Shown: piece after piece, positions 1-10,126 of the stretch
Layout of the letters: every line of letters begins with the position of its first letter
Position numbering within the stretch: position 1 is the first letter of the stretch
Assembly: GCA_951799405.1 (NCBI GenBank)
Contig: OX637333.1
Span: 14,941,960-15,005,959 of the forward strand
Direction of reading: 5' to 3'
Source: Agapetus fuscipes
Taxonomy: Eukaryota > Arthropoda > Insecta > Trichoptera > Glossosomatidae
Length of the DNA: 64,000 nt
Position numbers and translations under genes: made by a program
The notes under the pieces: model-generated
What the model was told of the DNA's origin: nothing
The model's input: the letters and a program-made list of their open reading frames with translations, nothing else
Databases searched by the model: none

Positions 1-355
1 TGTTTAAAAAATAATAAAAACTCATAAGTAACAAATAAGTTTTTTATTTTAATCTATTAAAATGAACTTTCACGAAGTAACTGCCAAAAACCTAGATAAT
101 ATACTATGTAATCTAAGTTGTGCATTTTTGCGGTCGTTAAAAACCATTTCGTACCTGTATCTTATGTGGCTATCTACAATTTAATCATTATTCTGGACCC
201 CTTGCATTGCTTCATATAACCAGAGGGCAGAGACCACTTGGATTATTTTGTTCCGACAAGGGACCAAGTGAAAAACTAAATATAAATAGGTTCAACATGC
301 TACAAGTGACCCCTCAGGAGGAGAAAAGACATGTGCAGCTTTTTGTATATTGTCT
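1..355. other. AT-rich stretch without recognised feature
   Basis: I see no coding frame, tRNA-like box or known repeat end here. It precedes a SINE-B head fragment at 356. Confidence 0.4.
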
Positions 356-414
356 GGTCCATAGCTAAGTTGGTTAGAGCGCTTATATTCAATGCCAGAG
401 GACTAGGAGAGGAC
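356..414 (+). repeat. SINE-B tRNA-like head fragment
   Basis: The stretch aligns with the A-box region of SINE-B copies elsewhere (for example 11357 and the minus-strand copy at 60122). It is cut off by the TAA-flanked element that starts at 418. Confidence 0.5.
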
Positions 415-417
415 TAA

Positions 418-1323
418 GGCCCGGTAGTTTCATCGTTAGCATATGCGCCTAATAGCATAAAAATGACTTACTATAGCTTAAAATCTTAAAAACGGTATTT
501 TGAAATATGCTTTAGCAAGAAAATAGTCTAATAGCAACGATATTTTTGCTAGCCAATCTTGGGGAGCATACGTTTTATCTATAGCTAATTCCAATATGGC
601 ATCTTTTCTCATCTGTTATTTACAGCGGCTATGTAGTTTTGAGTCGAATTTTAGCAATTATTCCCTTAGAAAACACACTATATTTACTTCAATTTTGTCA
701 TGGAAAGCAACGGGTCAGATGTCGAAAGAATTACTGATTATGTTTGCAGGTGCAAATCGAAAATATTTCGTCTCCCTCAATGTCTCCGAGTATTTGGTAG
801 GAACGCGGAAGAATTCACTCGGCACATTTGAAATTATTGGCAAGCAAATCACAACGGATTTATGAACTTATCTACAACACAGTTTGTAAAATCCGTTTTT
901 AAATGCCTCACTAAATGTTTTACGCACTTATAATTAAAAATCATATCATATTATCACAGAGCGCCATCTTTGTTGGTGCATTGCAGGCGGATGTCAAGTG
1001 GATGTTAATATCACGTCAATATGGCATCTGACAGTTATAAAAAAACTAACATAGACAAAAAAAATCTTGAATTCGTGGCTGTTGACCATATATTTATGTG
1101 GCCAAATGCAGTATTTGAGGTTTTTTTTACATTTTTCAAGTTTTGTCACGATGGTAGCCATGATGGTAGCAATGCAATTACTTCGGGTATCTTCGGTATA
1201 CACTACAGATAGCCTATAGGCAAAATGCGAATGAAAATACTGTTTTGGTGTTACTATAGGATATCTCGGGCGTAAAATATGCTATATAAACTACTTTAGC
1301 TTAAAATGTGAAAATACCGGCCC
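418..1323 (+). mobile_element. PIF/Harbinger-like non-autonomous element X, copy 1
   Basis: The left end reads GGCCCGGTAGTTTCATCG and the right end is its approximate inverse (TGAAAATACCGGCCC), giving imperfect terminal inverted repeats. A TAA trinucleotide abuts the left end and TTA the right end. The left two thirds recur at 41046-42005 and the right third at 47548-47855. The same ends bound the 128-bp element at 49317-49444. A TWA trinucleotide target and GGSCC-type ends suggest PIF/Harbinger. That is inference, as no transposase is present. The open frame at 596-865 is not convincing as a gene. Confidence 0.5.
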
Positions 1324-1325
1324 TT

Positions 1326-1338
1326 AGAGGGCTCTTAA
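1326..1338 (+). repeat. SINE-A tail, upstream piece
   Basis: The bases match the end-proximal part of SINE-A (GAGGGCTCTT). The SINE resumes at 2007 after the foldback element. Confidence 0.5.
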
Positions 1339-2006
1339 GGCGTGTTATAAAGCTAAATCTGCCGTTTTTGTTTCTTACACTTTATGGTCTTAGCAAAATA
1401 GTTACAGTAATGAAAAAAATCAAGAATGTTCACTACTTTTTTATCTTAATTATAAAGCTTGAACAAATATATAACTTAAGAATTGCCACCACAAAAAAAT
1501 ATAAAAAAAGCTCGTTTTTTTACATTTTTAGCTTTTTTTTCGTGTGTGCTGTATTTTGGAATTTTGTTTTTGCTTTTTAATTACAAAACTATTCATTGTT
1601 TAGGTTTCGTACTTAACATTTTTTTTATAATGTCAATAGTTTTTGAGTAAATATGGAAAAACTGAAACTACTAAATGAATTAAATTTTAATTAAATCAAA
1701 GAACACAGTTTTTCCATATTTACTCCAAAACTATTGACATTATAAAAAAAATGTTAAGTACCTAAGAACCTAAACAATGTATAGTAATGTAATTAAAGCA
1801 CACACGAAAAAAAAAGTTTAAAATGTAAAAAAAACGCGTTTTTTAAATATTTTTTTGTGGTGGCAATTCGTTATATATTTTGTTCAAGCTTTATAATTAA
1901 GATAAACAATTAATAAAAATGCTTGATTTTTTTATTACTGTAACTATTTTGCTAAAACCATAAAGTGTAAGAAACAAAAATGGCAGATTTAGCTTTATAA
2001 CACGCC
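1339..2006. mobile_element. Foldback element FB1 with TTAA target duplication
   Basis: Two arms of about 300-325 bp (1339-1664 and 1706-2006) are reverse complements with small indels, separated by 41 bp. The ends read GGCGTGTTATAAAGCTAAAT inward on both sides. TTAA flanks both ends (1335-1338 and 2007-2010), and the surrounding sequence is an interrupted SINE-A tail. A single arm without its partner occurs at 45766-46071, also ending at TTAA. There is no coding capacity. TTAA targeting is typical of piggyBac-type transposases, but the ends do not look like standard piggyBac termini. Confidence 0.7.
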
Positions 2007-2065
2007 TTAAGGTGTGATACACACAAAACAGCGCTCACCAAATAAATCATCCTAATATTATTATA
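2007..2065 (+). repeat. SINE-A tail, downstream piece
   Basis: This is the last part of SINE-A, ending in an ATT-rich microsatellite. It continues the piece at 1326-1338 after FB1 is removed. Confidence 0.6.
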
Positions 2066-2070
2066 TTATT

Positions 2071-2745
2071 ACTAGCTGACCCGGCAAACGTTGTTCTGCC
2101 ATGTACATTCTTTTAAGTAAATATTTTAGTTTTTAAAGAAAAATAACGTATGTAGGTATTGTAAGTGTGTGAGAATGAGATGTAGACAAAGAGAAAAAAG
2201 GAGTGCTGTAGATGATAACCGCCGACAAAAACAAAAAAAATAGTAATTCTTTGTTACATGAAGATGGAGGTGTTCTGAAAACGATATTAACAATTAAAAT
2301 TAACGATAAAGGTGGTATAAGACAAAGTTTGATCTTTTTACTTTTTATTCTTACAAAGATTTGAAACAAAAACCAATCATGAAATTCTCAATTTAATGTA
2401 TTTCATTAAAGCACCTGGCATATTCATTGCTTGATCTCTTAATAAAAAAATGTACGGGCAGATAATCGAGAGAACGATACGTTTACTCCTTTTTTTACTC
2501 TTGAAAAGTTGGACTCGAAATGTGAAAATTTCAGATCGTATGTATGCTATGATGACTAATAACAGAAAAATACAAAAAAAACTGAATGACAAAATTGTGT
2601 ACGCTCTTCTTAATCATATGGCTATATGAAATATACTTGTTTTCCGATTCTGATACAAATCAATAAGCCTACAAAATTTCATGAGGATCCGTAAAGCCGT
2701 TTCGGAGGAGTTCAAACACAAACATTTTGACGCGAGAGTTATGTA
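2071..2745 (+). repeat. Interspersed repeat E (CTAGCTGACCCGGCAAACG type)
   Basis: It starts with ACTAGCTGACCCGGCAAACG, a motif I recall as common at the ends of dispersed insect repeats. It closes with a stretch containing GTAAAGCCGTTTCGGAGGAG, which recurs alone at 7459-7530. A related end (revcomp ACTAGCAGTACCCGGC) lies at 36612-36632. The interior shows no good frame. The class is unresolved and could be a truncated LINE or a Helitron-like element. Confidence 0.4.
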
Positions 2746-2974
2746 TACAAGTATGAATTTTGAATTTTCTGCATAATCTACATGATGAGTATATGCTGGT
2801 CGGCGATTATTGTTAAGTTGTGGGATCGAGGGTTGATTAATTAAAACTATTTTATTTACGAATTCACAATATATTTTTACTAGTCAGCCATGCTGATGAC
2901 AGGAAGAAGTACCAGAGACAACAAATATAATTTAGTAGTGATGTAACATATATACCTACCTAATATTTCTCAAC
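2746..2974. other. Short unassigned spacer
   Basis: No feature recognised between repeat E and the LN5 LINE. Confidence 0.4.
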
Positions 2975-2992
2975 AATTATAACCTGCCCCAG

Positions 2993-3910
2993 TTGAAATG
3001 GGTTTTGGGTGATAATGATCTTCCCCAAATTGGAAGTCATAATTGTGGTGCAGCCCACTCCACATTTATTGATCTTATCTCGTCCACGGGATTTACCCAG
3101 TACAATATGGTACATAATGAATATGATAAACTGCTTGATCTGGTTATATCGAGTTGTAGGTGTGGGGTCACTGAGGCCGATTCATACCTCGTGAGTGCTG
3201 ACAAACATCACACACCTATAATTGTAGAGTTACAGATTCGCTCAGATAAGGTCAACACTTTTAAAAATAACTCGCGTAATGTAGTGTTGTATCACAAAGC
3301 TGATTATTTAAAGATTAATGCCGATCTTAAAAATATTGATTGGAATATTGAATTTTCAGATATTGGCATAGACTGTGTCGTCGCTAAGTTTTATAACATC
3401 TTGATGACCTGTATCCATAACAATATACCTTCAAAGAGACTTAATCACAGTAATACATATCCACCATGGTTTTCGACGTCTCTCATAAACATTATTAAAG
3501 AAAAAAATGTATTTCATAAAAAATGGAAGAAATATGGCAATTTAATGGATTATCAATCGTTTTCAACGTTAAGGAGGAGACAAAAATCTCTTCAGCGTGA
3601 CTGCTATTCTATTTACATATCAAACGTTGAGAGCGATTTGAAAAGTAATCCCAAATCACTTTTCACATTTCTTAAATCACGACGTGGTACTAATGGAATA
3701 CCTAAAATAATGAAATTAGGTCATGTAAATTTCATTGGTAGTGAGTCTGTCTGTAATGCATTTAACGACTTTTTTCCATCTGTTCATGTGCGTGATGTCG
3801 TTGAAGAGTTTCCGGTTGAAGATGAAGATGAAGGCGATATATCTCTTGCCAATGGCATAATGATTAGCGGTATAGAGATAAATGATGCATTGGTGGAAAA
3901 ATACCTCAAC
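2993..3910 (+). pseudogene. LN5 endonuclease C-terminal part and linker
   Basis: About 306 codons are open before the SINE. VLGDNDLPQIG corresponds to the GD(F/I)N motif of APE-type LINE endonucleases, with the Asn displaced. LDLVISS and SADKHHTPI match the later endonuclease blocks; the usual SDH is replaced by ADKHH. The start codon used here is simply the first Met; the true N-terminus is missing. The tail of the open frame beyond 3910 reads into the 5S-derived SINE and is not LINE protein. Confidence 0.75.
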
Positions 3911-4025
3911 GACGTAACCATGTTGAAAGCACCGGTTCCCATAGATCACCGAAGTTAAGCAACATTGGGCGCGGATAGTACTTGGATGGGTGACCGCTCA
4001 GGTACAACGCGTGTCGTTGGCATCT
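3907..4025 (+). pseudogene. 5S rRNA-derived head of a chimeric SINE
   Basis: About 118 bp aligns by eye with most of an animal 5S rRNA: GATCACCGAAGTTAAGCAAC, then GGGCGCGGATAGTACTTGGA, then GGGTGACCGC, and an end at GTTGGCATC. The internal promoter regions (box A near 3950 and box C near 3985-3996) are largely preserved. A few bases are missing after CACCGGTTC, and TCAGGTACAAC replaces the usual CTGGGAACACC. It abuts the tRNA-like part of SINE-A directly. It is not a functional 5S gene. Confidence 0.85.
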
Positions 4026-4330
4026 TGGACCGGTCCGTAGTCCAGTGGCAACACTTCGGACTCGTAAATGGAAGGTTGTGGATTCGGATCCCGGCGGAGC
4101 ACAAAAAATATACCATTTATATTTCGAATGTGCTCTTCGCTGAGTTGAAAAATTCATAAACCTTTACCAAAGACCGGTCACTGAAAGGTCCATCCAACCT
4201 TACAACAACTGGGTCTTGCTTGAGAATCGGCGCTTTCTACAGCGACGACCAAGCTCGCAGAGGGCTCTTGAGGTGTGATACACACAAAAACAGCGCTCAC
4301 CAAATAAATCATCCTAATATTATTATATAG
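4026..4330 (+). mobile_element. SINE-A copy fused to 5S head, inserted in LN5
   Basis: The tRNA-like head has an A box (GTAGTCCAGTGG, 4037-4048) and a B-box-like GATTCGGATCC (4081-4091). A family body follows, then the tail GAGGGCTCTTGAGGTGTGAT...AAATAAATCATCC and an ATT microsatellite. No clear target duplication remains at the LN5 junctions beyond one or two bases. Confidence 0.8.
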
Positions 4331-4332
4331 AT

Positions 4333-5810
4333 TTGAACAAGGGTCCTGGTTCTGACCGGCTGCCTGGATTATTTATAAAGAAATGCTCCTCAGTGTTGGG
4401 TAAGCCGTTGGCCATCATATATAGTCGATCAATTAGGGAAGGTTGTTTTCCATTACTGTGGAAAAAACTCAGATATGTCCAATTTTTAAAAGTGGTGATA
4501 AATGCTGTATAGAGAATTATCGGCCTATCGCAAAGCTTCCTATTCTGGGCAAAATTTTGAAAAGATAATAATGGACCAAATAAACCCTATTCTAAACACA
4601 ATAATTATCCCTGCCAGCATGGCTTTCGTCAAAAGAAATCTGTAGACACAAATTTATTAGAATTTACTCAGGTTGTAACCAATTCCATTCATAGTGGCTA
4701 TCAGGTAGACACTGTTTATAGTGATTTCTCCAAGGCGTTTGACAAGATAATCAATAATATATTGTTGAGTAAGCTCTGGCACATCGGTATAAGGGGGGAT
4801 CTCTTAAGGTGGATCTCTTAAGGTATCCTATCTTAAAAATAGATCCCAAGCAGTGGCACTTCACGGCTATGAGTCAGTATATAGATGTATTTACTCTGGT
4901 GTACCTCAGGAATCCCACCTGGGGCCTCTTTTATTTACTGTTTACATTAATGATATTATTCACTCAATAAAGTACTCCAATATTCTGTTGTTTGCCGACG
5001 ATGCTAAAATATTTAAACAAATTAATACCATCGAGGATTGTATAGAATTGCAGTCTGATCTTAACTCGATTCTTTCTTACTCTAATGCCAACCAGTTATA
5101 TCTTAATATTGACAAATGTAATGTCATTACTTACACAATAAATCGTAGTAAAATACTTTTTGACCACAGTTTTGGTGTTGATGGCCTCAGAAGAAAATCA
5201 GTGGTCAATGATTTGGGTGTATTGTTGGACGAGAGACTGAGTTTTATCAACCATTATGAGCATATTACTGAAAGAGCGACGTTATATTTTATTGTTAGGA
5301 ATACTAAACTTTTCAGGAATCCCCAAGTATTGCCCTTCTTGTTCAATTCATATATTGAAGTGTACTTGAGTTTTGTTCGACTGTTTGGAACCCCAATTAT
5401 GTTGTCCATATTAAAATGCTACTGAAATGGTCCAAAAAAACTTATCAAGCAACTGAACTTTCGCAATAGACAACATTTCAATAGTTATTCCCAAGCATTG
5501 GAGCATTATGGTATACGATCTTTGGAGGCAAGGAGAAATATGCTTGACATCAGCTTCATATATAGGATAGTTAATAACAAAATCGATAGTGCGCCTCTCA
5601 CAAGCCTCCTTCCATTTCATTGTCCAATCAGAACTCATCGAGACAAATCCTTATTGTGGGTGCAGCCAGGACAAATTATAAGCAAAATTATTTTACAAGT
5701 AGAGCCTGCGTTGCAGTAAATAGTGCCCAAAGGACTGATCCTAATTTGGACATTTTCTTTCTGTCTGCACAGTCATTGAAAAAGAGGATTTTGAATCTTG
5801 CAGGATTTTA
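4333..5810 (+). pseudogene. LN5 reverse transcriptase and C-terminal region, frameshifted
   Basis: Fragments read in several frames. First is LNKGPGSDRLPG, then a palm region, then a long open stretch 4853-5425. That stretch contains VPQESHLGPLLF (the usual VPQGSHLGPLLF with Gly replaced by Glu) and an intact LFADDAKIF active site. Downstream, SLEARRNMLDISFIYRIVNN and PIRTHRDKS match the typical LINE C-terminus. A short tandem duplication (GGATCTCTTAAGGT) at about 4797-4824 contributes one frameshift. Confidence 0.8.
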
Positions 5811-6209
5811 ATTTCATTTTTGAATCTCATTTCTATTTTTTTTAATCATTCCCAATTCCTATTTTGTTTTTATTGCTTATTAATCATCATTGACGTGTTT
5901 GGTGTGCGCATTGTATTTGTACTCCCTTCCCTTTCTCCTGACCTTTCTTTCCTTATCCCATTATGAGGACGAGATTTATTTTTATTCTGTTTTGATTTGT
6001 GTATTTGTTTGTTTTTGGTTTTGGATGCTGCGTCTTTTTTGTTTTTCTTTAGTTTTTATTTATTTACCTGGCATGATTTGTAATTTAAAATATCAATCGT
6101 AGAATACAGTAATAGGCGATATGAATTGTAAAAAATATCTTATATATGTACAAAATTCTATTCAATGCTGTTGTATTCTTGTTGAAATAAAAAAAAAAAA
6201 AAAAAAAAA

Positions 6210-6344
6210 GTAAATAAGATAGAGCTGATGTATGAAAGATGTATGTAGGCACGCAATTTCCTCTAGGGAGGGGGCAAGACATGATCGGGGGGGCAGTCGC
6301 CCCCTCCTGGCTCTTCCTGGGTACGCCCATGGGCATACATCTGA
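6210..6344 (+). repeat. Unassigned GC-rich repeat and LN1 3-prime scrap
   Basis: A C/G-run segment (around 6255-6300) is followed by GGGCATACATCTGA, which matches the LN1 3-prime end. The LN1 sequence resumes at 7405 after foldback FB2. Confidence 0.4.
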
Positions 6345-7404
6345 TGGGGCTTCCACACGCTTGCCAACCCATCACAAGTCAAGCGCACAGTGTGTCGTCT
6401 AGAACATGCTAGCTGGACAAAATTTTGTCTAATGGACTAATTTTGTCCAGCTAGCATGTTCTAGACGACACACTGCACACTTGGCTTGTAGCTAAGCGCA
6501 CAGTGTGTCGTCTAGAACATGCTATAATAATAATAATCTATAATCTAAGTTGCAAGGATATATTCATTTAAAGCTCTCAGATGTATGCCCACAAACCAAC
6601 AAGTGTAGTTCGCGCTTACAAATGCTGAATGTGTACTTACAAATAAAATCCAAACCTCAAATGAACATAAGCCCCACAACTTTTGCCGACCTTCCCTGAA
6701 ACAGGGGTGACATTGGCAAAGTGAACCATTTTTTACAGTATGGGTGGTCAGCCTCATACCAACCTATAAGTCAAGGAAATACCAACCTATAAGTCAAGGA
6801 AATACCAACCTAATAATAAATAAAATAAATACCAATTAGTCCATTAGACAAAATTTTGTCCAGCTAGCATGTTCTAGACGACACACTGTGCGCTTGCCAA
6901 CCCATTATAAGCCAAGCGCACAGTGTGTCGTCTAGAACATGCTAGCTGGACAATTTTTTTTTGGCTGTTTTTGGATGGAATTCGGTTTATTTATTTATGT
7001 TTTGATAAAATCAATGAAAATGAGTGGAATATGAAATGTAAAAATATTTATCTTCTGAAAAATAGAAAAAAAAAACTTTTTTTTTCAAATTATATTAAAA
7101 AAATAATAATAATACAATTTGATACATTACTTAAGACATTAAAAAAACACGCACACACATTAAGTACATGCATGAATTAAAATAAAACCTGAAATGATTA
7201 TTACATCTACAAAATTTATTTTTCAGAAGATAAATATTTTTACATCTCATATTCCACTCATTTTCATTGATTTTATCAAAACATAAATAAATAAACCGAA
7301 TTCCACCCAAAAACAGCCAAAAATAATTTTGTCCAGCTAGCATGTTCTAGACGACACACTGTGCGCTTGGCTTGTAATGGGTTGGCAAGCGTGTGGAAGC
7401 CCCA
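6345..7404. mobile_element. Foldback element FB2 inserted in an LN1 tail
   Basis: The outer inverted repeats of about 80 bp start TGGGGCTTCCACACGCTTGC (6345 onward) and end with the exact inverse at 7404. A second pair of long arms lies inside at about 6914-7070 and 7210-7372. A 40-bp module beginning AAGCGCACAGTGTGTCGTCT occurs six times in both orientations: about 6381, 6441-6480, 6495, 6855-6895, 6914 and 7328-7372. Flanking LN1 sequence joins when the element is removed. There is no transposase; the frames at 6923-7343 are mirror images of each other. Confidence 0.7.
6532..6790 (-). repeat. LN1 3-prime fragment inside FB2
   Basis: It matches the LN1 tail (GGTTGGTATGAGGCTGACCA in antisense) and ends in a short duplication of ACCAACCTATAAGTCAAGGA. 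Confidence 0.75.
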
Positions 7405-7535
7405 TAGAGCTTTGAATGAATATATCCTTGCAAATAAGATTATTATTATTATTTATTATCCGTAAAGCCGTTTCGGAGGAGTTCAACCACAAACATTTTG
7501 AGGCGAGAATTTTATATATAAGATTATTATTAGGA
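7405..7535 (+). repeat. LN1 tail end plus repeat E end
   Basis: GAGCTTTGAATGAATATATC continues the LN1 piece broken by FB2. From 7459, GTAAAGCCGTTTCGGAGGAG matches the end of repeat E. Confidence 0.55.
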
Positions 7536-8020
7536 TTCAATTTTCATAACAAAATATTTAGTTAGAAGTTCTCTTATATTATAACGATTCGTCTAAAATC
7601 CGAATATTTTTTTAAAAGTGTGTACGTGTTATTATAATTGTAAACTACGGCCTTGTTGTAAACCCTTCTGTTTCCGATCCAATCATAATGGTTTTTTTCT
7701 TTCATAATATGGCAACCCATAGACACAGATTAGCAAGAGTGTTGACATTACTAATTTTATAAGTGACAATTTAAGCAACGACCACACAATTATTTAAAAA
7801 AAAAGTTGTTGGTGCAGTTTTTGAGACACGTGCAATTTTATGTTTTTTTTTTGTATGGCAGTCATGTTGAATTTTCATGCTGGTATAAAATCTAATGTTT
7901 TTAATAAAAAAATTGGTGTTCATACGATGATGAAGTTTCGAGGCTTTCGGCTGGGGCATGTCCTGGTGCAGGACAGTTTTTTTTTCGCCGACGATTACAA
8001 ATTTAAATTATTAAATGGAG
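7536..8020. other. Unassigned AT-rich sequence
   Basis: Short overlapping frames on both strands around 7771-8043 look like chance. No repeat end or splice-bounded exon was recognised. Confidence 0.4.
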
Positions 8021-8435
8021 AGCTTGTACAAAAAAGGTTATGACTCTGGATGAAATGTTAGGACCGAAAAAAATGGCGGCTGATCTGTAATGTAGGCGGC
8101 TAAGGCCAAGAATCAATTATTTTCATTTTTATAGATGTTTTGTAGATTTTTTAGCGTTTGTTTGTTTATATAACTGGATGTAATTAATTGCTTGTATTCC
8201 TTGACTTATAGGTAGGTATGAGGCTGACCACCCATTCTGTAAAAAATGGTTCACTTTGCCAATGTCACCCCTGTTTCAGGGAAGGTCCGTAAGAGTTGCA
8301 GGGCTTATGTTAATTTGAGATTGGGTTTTTATATTTTAGGTCCACATGCGGCATGTGTGAGCGCGAAATTATGCGTGTCTGCATGTGGGAATGCATTTAA
8401 TATGAATCTCAAATGATAGTTACTACGGACTGTTA
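8021..8435 (+). mobile_element. LN1 3-prime end including the last codons of its ORF
   Basis: It starts with the C-terminal coding end (KKVMTLDEM-like, then MAADL and a stop). It then runs through an internally deleted untranslated region into the common LN1 tail at 8205. The order of parts is the same as at 30960-31430. Confidence 0.75.
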
Positions 8436-8691
8436 TAAAGTAAAAAGGTTCCACTCGCCACAATATGCCATCCCTGAGATGAGAACGCGGGGCAAGAAGT
8501 TGCAATATTTTATAACAAGTGCAGCTTCTTCAACTTCAACAAGAGAGAAAGAGAATGACCGAGAATGGAGTGGGTTGGTAAAATTAGACAAATTTGGGAT
8601 ACGTAGAGTGAATGTTTTTATACGGCTATGTTTGAAAAAAAAGATAAGTGAGAGAAGTAAACCAAGATGAGAATAAGTGAAGGAGACTGTG

Positions 8692-8752
8692 CGAAGGTTC
8701 TGGCCACCCGCAGTGGTACGGCGACAGCGTTACAGTTACACTTACAGGGGCC
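8692..8752 (+). repeat. LN2-type 3-prime tail
   Basis: GGCCACCCGCAGTGGTACGG and the following CAGTTACA match the sequence just after the LN2 stop codon at 53862-53906. Confidence 0.5.
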
Positions 8753-8865
8753 ACTTGGATTGTGATATTTCGATCGGAACCACTTTGATGGTTTTGTTAT
8801 GAGGAATCACAAGGTCAAATAATATTAATCCATTTAAGAAATATAAATGTAAAATACGCAACTAA

Positions 8866-9134
8866 GCTACACATGTAGTGTAACTTCTTGCTGCGCTTTT
8901 CCCAAAGGGGTCACATGTGGTGAGCGGAACCTATTTAATTTTCCAGATAAAGGGGTCGGCCTTATGCCAACTCCCAGTTTTACAGCTCCCGAGAGACTGG
9001 TAGGTACTGTTGAGAGGGCTGAGGTAAGCCTTGCTGGTAAATAAACACCAAAACGGGAAATCATTTCTTACCGCTCGTTGGGATTCGAACTCCAGCTACA
9101 AGTCTTTTACCAAATGAGTTATCGACTGACCTAA
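8866..9134 (-). mobile_element. SINE-B copy
   Basis: Antisense B-box region GGGATTCGAACTC is at about 9080. The conserved body (CGGGAAATCATTTCT) and the end block CACATGTAGTGTAACTTCTT are present. It is diverged from the 60122 copy. Confidence 0.75.
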
Positions 9135-9769
9135 AATTAAGCATAAAAATAAGACATAAATGTAAATACGTTTTTGTTATATAACGTTTATAAAGTACGG
9201 GAAGGTTGCCCATCCATGATCTGCCACGTAGGTACATTCTTAAGCCTGATTACAATAACATTGGTACATAATATGTTCTGACAACAAGCTTTACATAAGA
9301 TTATGAAATATTTAAATATTATATTATCCATCCCACCACTCAGTAATTTATTATTGTGATCAGTGTTGCACAAAGCTTTCTAGAGGACGGTTCTTTGACA
9401 ACCATTTCTTGTATCGTTTTACTTCATACATTTTATTTTTAGATTTTAACAATCGTTAAGTTTGAAAAAAAAATTAGCAACCTGTTCGAAAGTTCAAAGA
9501 TAGATTTCAAAGGGTATTTCACACTTGTCTTAATAAAATCTTAAAAGGTGTGTGTTGTTGTGTATAGGTAGTATTTGTTAAAGCAGTAGTAGGTACATCA
9601 AAATCTGGCTCATTTCTTCGGTAAGCACTGTTTTTGTGTACATCACACCTCAAGAGCCCTCTACACGCTTGGACGTCGCTAGTCACCGCCATTTTGGTAA
9701 GCATGACATACTAACCGACTGTATCATTCTGACCAATTTTTGATAAAGGTAGATATTTTTTTCAACCTA
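9135..9769. other. Unassigned sequence with a SINE-A scrap
   Basis: At 9645-9690 an antisense SINE-A fragment (CACACCTCAAGAGCCCTCTA) is visible. The remainder has no recognised feature. Confidence 0.4.
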
Positions 9770-10100
9770 CACTGAGAAAAATATCCTATTGTGAGAATAG
9801 GAAAAGTGTGACAATTGGATAACGAGCTATTCCTACAATAGACGAAATCCAATTGAGATCCAATTGAGAAAGTCTATTGTGACAATTGGAATTTTTGGTC
9901 TATTGTAAGAATAGGAAAAGTGTGACAATTGGATAAATCTATTCTGACAATTGGATAAATCTATTCTGAGAATAGAGTGAAACCTATTCTTAGTATTGAC
10001 TTGGTAGATTATAGGAATAAACCCGGTCTATTCTCACAATAGACTCCAATTGGCCATACCTATTCTCATAATAGGCTCGTCCTATTCCCCTAATAGCCTT
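9770..10100. repeat. Array of ten short palindromes, CTATTnnnnnAATAG
   Basis: Ten imperfect palindromes of 15-17 bp start at about 9785, 9827, 9874, 9900, 9939, 9961, 9984, 10028, 10059 and 10082. Examples are CCTATTGTGAGAATAGG, CTATTCTCACAATAG and CTATTCCCCTAATAG. Several are interleaved with ACAATTGGATAA-type motifs. The array begins right after CACTGAGAAAAAT (9770). A CACTG end followed by dense short inverted and direct motifs resembles the subterminal region of CACTA/Chapaev-type DNA transposons. That assignment is inference. Confidence 0.6.
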
Positions 10101-10126
10101 CCTTCTCTTCTTCTAATATATATTTC

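Larger units (their letters stand above)
2975..6209 (+). mobile_element. LN5, jockey/CR1-like LINE, 5-prime truncated and SINE-interrupted
   Basis: The element begins inside the endonuclease domain, carries reverse transcriptase and a C-terminal region to about 5810, then a 3-prime untranslated region. It ends in AATAAA merging into a run of about 20 A at 6188-6209. A 5S/tRNA SINE splits it at about 3907-4330. On either side the protein reads ...KYLND and LNKGPGSDRLPG, so removal of the SINE restores the linker into RT. Several frameshifts and the motif changes noted below show it is dead. Confidence 0.8.

Noticed and set aside
3907..4025. Functional 5S rRNA gene
   Set aside because: It has a deletion and several substitutions in conserved positions and is fused to a SINE inside a LINE.
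6923..7343. Similar peptides on opposite strands that could look like paired genes
   Set aside because: They are the two arms of foldback FB2 read from each end.
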